Positions 39,661 to 42,486 of a stretch of 42,486 nucleotides of DNA are shown here, in pieces. Both the position numbers and the translations under genes were made by a program. The notes beneath the pieces were generated by a model that saw only the letters and a list, made by a program, of their open reading frames with translations, was not told the origin of the DNA and did not search any database. The stretch is from Gemmatimonadota bacterium (GTDB lineage: Bacteria; Gemmatimonadota; Gemmatimonadetes; Gemmatimonadales; GWC2-71-9): assembly GCA_029863245.1 (NCBI GenBank), contig JAOTVV010000026.1, forward strand, positions 1-42,486, given 5' to 3'. Position 1 is the first letter of the stretch; each line of letters starts with the position of its first letter.

Positions 39661-41430
39661 TCACCACCCCGGGTTCTGCTGCAATCGATCCTCACCCTCG
39701 ACCCGGCTCAATTCGATCTGAATCGGAGGGATGGGGAAAAGGTTGTATCGAGCTGTAAATGCGGTCGCAGCTGTAAGGAATGGTCTCCTGGTTCCTTCTA
39801 CCGCGAGGTAGGCATTGAGGACCTGCTCGGCGATTCCCCAGCGTCGTAGGTCAAAGAACCGCTGGCCTTCCATGGCCAATTCCAGCCGTCGCTCATAGCG
39901 AACGGCCGTTCTGGCAGCAGCCTGGTCCGTCCACGGGCCCGGGTACAGGCCGATCTGGTAATCAGCCCACGTAGTGGAGGGATCGTTGATGGCGACGGCG
40001 ATGTTGCTGGAACTGGTCCCCGGTCCCTGCGCCGCCATACCTGCCCGGGCTCTGATCTCATTGACAATCGCTCGGGCCTCCTCGAGCGACCCCGCCTCGA
40101 CGTTCGCTTCGGCCAGTAACAGCAGCAGATCCGCATATCGGTAGATGTGGATGTTCATGGAACTCAGTTGCGTATTCACCCAGCCGACATTGCTCACGGC
40201 GCCACTTGCCGATTCATAGGCGCTCTTTTTTGCACTGTACGGGCCTCCATATGCCGGGGCCCGGATCCAGCCCGGCGCGTGGGCTCCCCAATCCTTGTAG
40301 GGGACACCATCCCTGCCGACCGTCCAATCCAGCCGCGGATCCAGTGCCATAGCGGCTGAGGCTGTGGCGTCGAGATTCGCATCTCGGGCATTCCAGTTAG
40401 GATCCGTCAAAGCCAACGGGAGTCCAGTAACGGCATCAACCGCGAAGAAGTTGACCAGGTTTTGCGTCGGCTGGTGAAAACCGCAGCACCCGAACGGGCT
40501 GCCGGAATGCGGGAAATTCAGGCGTTCGCCATAGTTCGCGTTATTCCCGTCGGGCTCGCCGTCATTGGCGGAGGCCTGATACGCCAAGATGGTTTCCGGA
40601 CCGTTGGAATACTGCTGGAAACCGGTCCAGACCCTGCTGAAGTCCTGCTCCAGCGCGTACGGCCCGCTCGTCCTGACATCCCCCAAAGTGGTAATTGCGC
40701 CGGCATAGTCGCCGGAATAGACCTGCACTCGGCCTTTGTAGGCTTTGGCCGTCCACTGCGTCGCCCGCCCGACATCATTTTGGGTCGCCGGCAGCAGCTG
40801 GATGGCTTGGTCGAGATCGCTCAGGATGCTCGCGACGGGATCCACGCCCACATTCGACTTGCGAAAGTCGGTGTCATCCTCAGTGTAGTAGGGAATGTTC
40901 GCCCACATTCTCCAGGCTTCGAAGTGAAAGTGCGCCCTCAAGAACAGGGCTTCTCCCCTGATGCGCTCCTGGTTAGCCTGGGAGATCTCAGCCGGGTTGT
41001 TTTCAACGACCGCGTTCAGCAGCTTTATCGTGGCATTGGCTCGGACCACCCCTTCATACGAGCCGCGCCACTTATCGTTCAGATAGCTCTCGGCCTGGCC
41101 GGTCGTCCAATTGTACAGCTCGAGGTCTGTAACATTGGGCTGGTCACTGGCCTCGGAGCCTTTGTAGGAATCATCGCTGGTCACATCTCCCCACACCCAG
41201 TTGCTGGCGGCGGTTCCCCAGTCACCGCCGACGCCATTGTTCCAGTCCAACACCCTGTAGGCGGCAATGAGTGTGCCTTCCACACCCGCCTGATTCGCCA
41301 GCGTCTGCTCATCCAGTGCTCCCTGTGGGGCGCCCTCCAGAAAATCTCCACACGCGTACGTGGCGCCCGTCACCAAAATCAGGAAGGCCGTCCCGGACAG
41401 CAGCCTGGACCGATATAGCGCTTTCATCAT
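39661..41430 (-). CDS. SusD/RagB family nutrient-binding lipoprotein
   Basis: 589 residues from ATG 41430, with AAGGGGA about 7 bases upstream. A hydrophobic N-terminus ends in ATYAC (C27), a lipoprotein signal. The alpha-helical SusD body has tetratricopeptide-like helices (WTAKAYKGRVQVYSGDYAGAITTLGDV), RYADLLLLLAEANVEAGSLEEARAIVNEIRARAG and the C-terminal signature RYERRLELAMEGQRFFDLRRWG, then NLFPIPPIQIELS. SusD proteins sit on the outer membrane as a lid over SusC and capture glycans or peptides. Its start is 28 bases after the SusC stop, the usual operon order. Confidence 0.95.
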   Translation of the reverse strand: MMKALYRSRLLSGTAFLILVTGATYACGDFLEGAPQGALDEQTLANQAGVEGTLIAAYRVLDWNNGVGGDWGTAASNWVWGDVTSDDSYKGSEASDQPNVTDLELYNWTTGQAESYLNDKWRGSYEGVVRANATIKLLNAVVENNPAEISQANQERIRGEALFLRAHFHFEAWRMWANIPYYTEDDTDFRKSNVGVDPVASILSDLDQAIQLLPATQNDVGRATQWTAKAYKGRVQVYSGDYAGAITTLGDVRTSGPYALEQDFSRVWTGFQQYSNGPETILAYQASANDGEPDGNNANYGERLNFPHSGSPFGCCGFHQPTQNLVNFFAVDAVTGLPLALTDPNWNARDANLDATASAAMALDPRLDWTVGRDGVPYKDWGAHAPGWIRAPAYGGPYSAKKSAYESASGAVSNVGWVNTQLSSMNIHIYRYADLLLLLAEANVEAGSLEEARAIVNEIRARAGMAAQGPGTSSSNIAVAINDPSTTWADYQIGLYPGPWTDQAAARTAVRYERRLELAMEGQRFFDLRRWGIAEQVLNAYLAVEGTRRPFLTAATAFTARYNLFPIPPIQIELSRVEGEDRLQQNPGW

Positions 41431-41458
41431 CTTCAGTCCCCTTGCAAGAGACGGTTCA

Positions 41459-42486
41459 CTAGAATGCGGCACTGATGCCAATGCTGATCGTCTTGTTACT
41501 GGGATACGCCCCACGGTCGACACCCCGGTACTGATCCCTGATGTCGCCGGCTGCTCCGAATGTGCTCGCCGCGGGCAGCGCCGGATCGAGACCCGAATAC
41601 CCTGTTATCGTGAACAGGTTTTCCGCCTGCACATAGACTCTCGTCTCCGGGACGAATGACTGCGGAACGCGATACCCGATTTGCAGATTTCGCAGCCTGA
41701 CGTACGATCCGTCCTCGATATAGAAACTGCTGATTTGCTGACCGCTGAACGTATCGTTCGCATCCAGTCTCGGATACTTGGCGTCCGTCTTGCCCGGCTC
41801 CCAGGAATCGGTTAGCAGGTCGCTTCGCACGTTGGTGCTGAAGTTGCGGAACACGTAGAATTCCTTCTGGACATCGAAGATCTCGTTCCCAAACGTGCCA
41901 AACACGGTTGCACTGAAATCAAACGCTCCCATTTGAAGCGCAAGATCCAGCCCGGCAGTGAAATCCGGATGCGGACTGCCGATAATCCCTCGGTCTTCCA
42001 AGTTGATCTGTCCATCCCCGTTCACATCTCTGAACCGGATCCGGCCGGGAGCCGCACCGTCCTGGGTCGCGTGGGCAGCGACTGCAGCGTCATCTTCAAA
42101 GAAGCCATCCGCCTCCAAGCCGTAGAACGAACCGATCGGATAGCCAATCTGGTTGATGACTTGATTGCCATACCGCGTCTCGATCGGACCGTAGAAGAAA
42201 TCCTGCACGCCGTCGATCCGTACGATCTCATTGCGGTAGTGGCTTCCGTTGAAGCTCGCACTCCACGTGCCGGCGCCGACGGTTCCCGTGTAGCCGAGGG
42301 AGAAGTCGATGCCGCGGTTCTTCATCTTGCCGATATTGACGATGGGGGGAGCCGCCACTCCAGCCGCACCCGGCGTGGGGGGGTCGAACAGCAGATTATC
42401 CGTCTCCCGCTGGTACACGTCGATGACCAGACTGGTGGAGCCGCCGAAGAACTCGAGATCCAGACCCGCGTTGATCGACTGGTTCT
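41459..42486 (-). CDS. SusC/RagA TonB-dependent outer membrane receptor, C-terminal part
   Basis: Partial: the last 342 residues, with the 5' end beyond the right edge. It starts in the window at NQSINAGLDLEFFGGSTSLV, a typical SusC beta-strand (T/N-INAGLDF-FGG), followed by IDVYQRETDNLL. Further TonB barrel marks are GRIRFRDVNGDGQINLEDRGIIGSPHPDFTAGL, QISSFYIEDGSYVRLRNLQIGYRVP and RVYVQAENLFTITGYSGLDP. The C-terminus ends in the outer-membrane Phe (ISIGISAAF). It imports the ligand bound by SusD using TonB energy. Confidence 0.95.
   Translation of the reverse strand, partial: NQSINAGLDLEFFGGSTSLVIDVYQRETDNLLFDPPTPGAAGVAAPPIVNIGKMKNRGIDFSLGYTGTVGAGTWSASFNGSHYRNEIVRIDGVQDFFYGPIETRYGNQVINQIGYPIGSFYGLEADGFFEDDAAVAAHATQDGAAPGRIRFRDVNGDGQINLEDRGIIGSPHPDFTAGLDLALQMGAFDFSATVFGTFGNEIFDVQKEFYVFRNFSTNVRSDLLTDSWEPGKTDAKYPRLDANDTFSGQQISSFYIEDGSYVRLRNLQIGYRVPQSFVPETRVYVQAENLFTITGYSGLDPALPAASTFGAAGDIRDQYRGVDRGAYPSNKTISIGISAAF

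Noticed and set aside
40462..41418. 318-codon plus-strand open frame
   Set aside because: It is antisense to SusD, whose signature motifs are unmistakable.

Overview
The window is high-GC chromosomal DNA from a free-living Gram-negative bacterium. A SusC/SusD pair, many Sec signal peptides ending in A-x-A-Q, several lipoproteins, PD40 propellers, tandem M16 peptidases and an FG-GAP/UnbV lipoprotein together suggest Gemmatimonadota or a close relative. That assignment is inference: there is no rRNA, tRNA or other marker gene here. I see no transposase, integrase, CRISPR array or phage structural gene.

Layout. 1-4139 (minus): the start of a secreted protein, a PPK2 polyphosphate kinase, a secreted TIM-barrel-like protein and NagB. 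4434-10219: a zinc-ribbon protein, a secreted protein of unknown function, an APC permease translationally coupled to an exported SAM-methyltransferase-like protein, a second exported methyltransferase-like protein facing it, and an M23/SH3 lipoprotein. 10477-13364 (plus): a Spondin_N lipoprotein, then an overlapping response regulator/histidine kinase pair. 13361-18599 (minus): an SDR oxidoreductase, a likely structured non-coding RNA with its own terminator, a small secreted protein, a D-Ala-D-Ala-ligase-like ATP-grasp enzyme, an isoprenylcysteine-methyltransferase-like membrane protein and a catalase under a Fur/PerR-like operator. 18876-27494 (plus): one giant cyclic beta-1,2-glucan synthase. 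27663-29661: a cold-shock protein (minus), then a promoter and a run of up to six tiny genes (plus), four of whose junctions are 4-base ATGA or TTGA overlaps. 29744-42486: an M16 peptidase lipoprotein, an aldo/keto reductase, a PD40 protein, a creatininase-family hydrolase, a large FG-GAP/UnbV lipoprotein, and convergently SusD and the 3' part of SusC.

How the genes fit together. The clearest functional groups are cell-envelope carbohydrate (cyclic glucan synthase, NagB, SusC/SusD with the UnbV lipoprotein), envelope peptidoglycan and protein turnover (M23, M16, ATP-grasp ligase), and stress (catalase, PPK2, CspA-like protein, two-component system). Most other neighbours look like ordinary unlinked genes.

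The most unusual signals are: (1) an 8-bp tandem repeat, TAGGCGGT, found four times, three of them supplying or touching stop codons; (2) the compact cassette of tiny unknown genes at 28289-29661, with a good promoter and an internal paralogous pair; (3) an orphan structured RNA candidate at about 14370-14617 on the minus strand; (4) two methyltransferase-fold proteins that both carry signal peptides.
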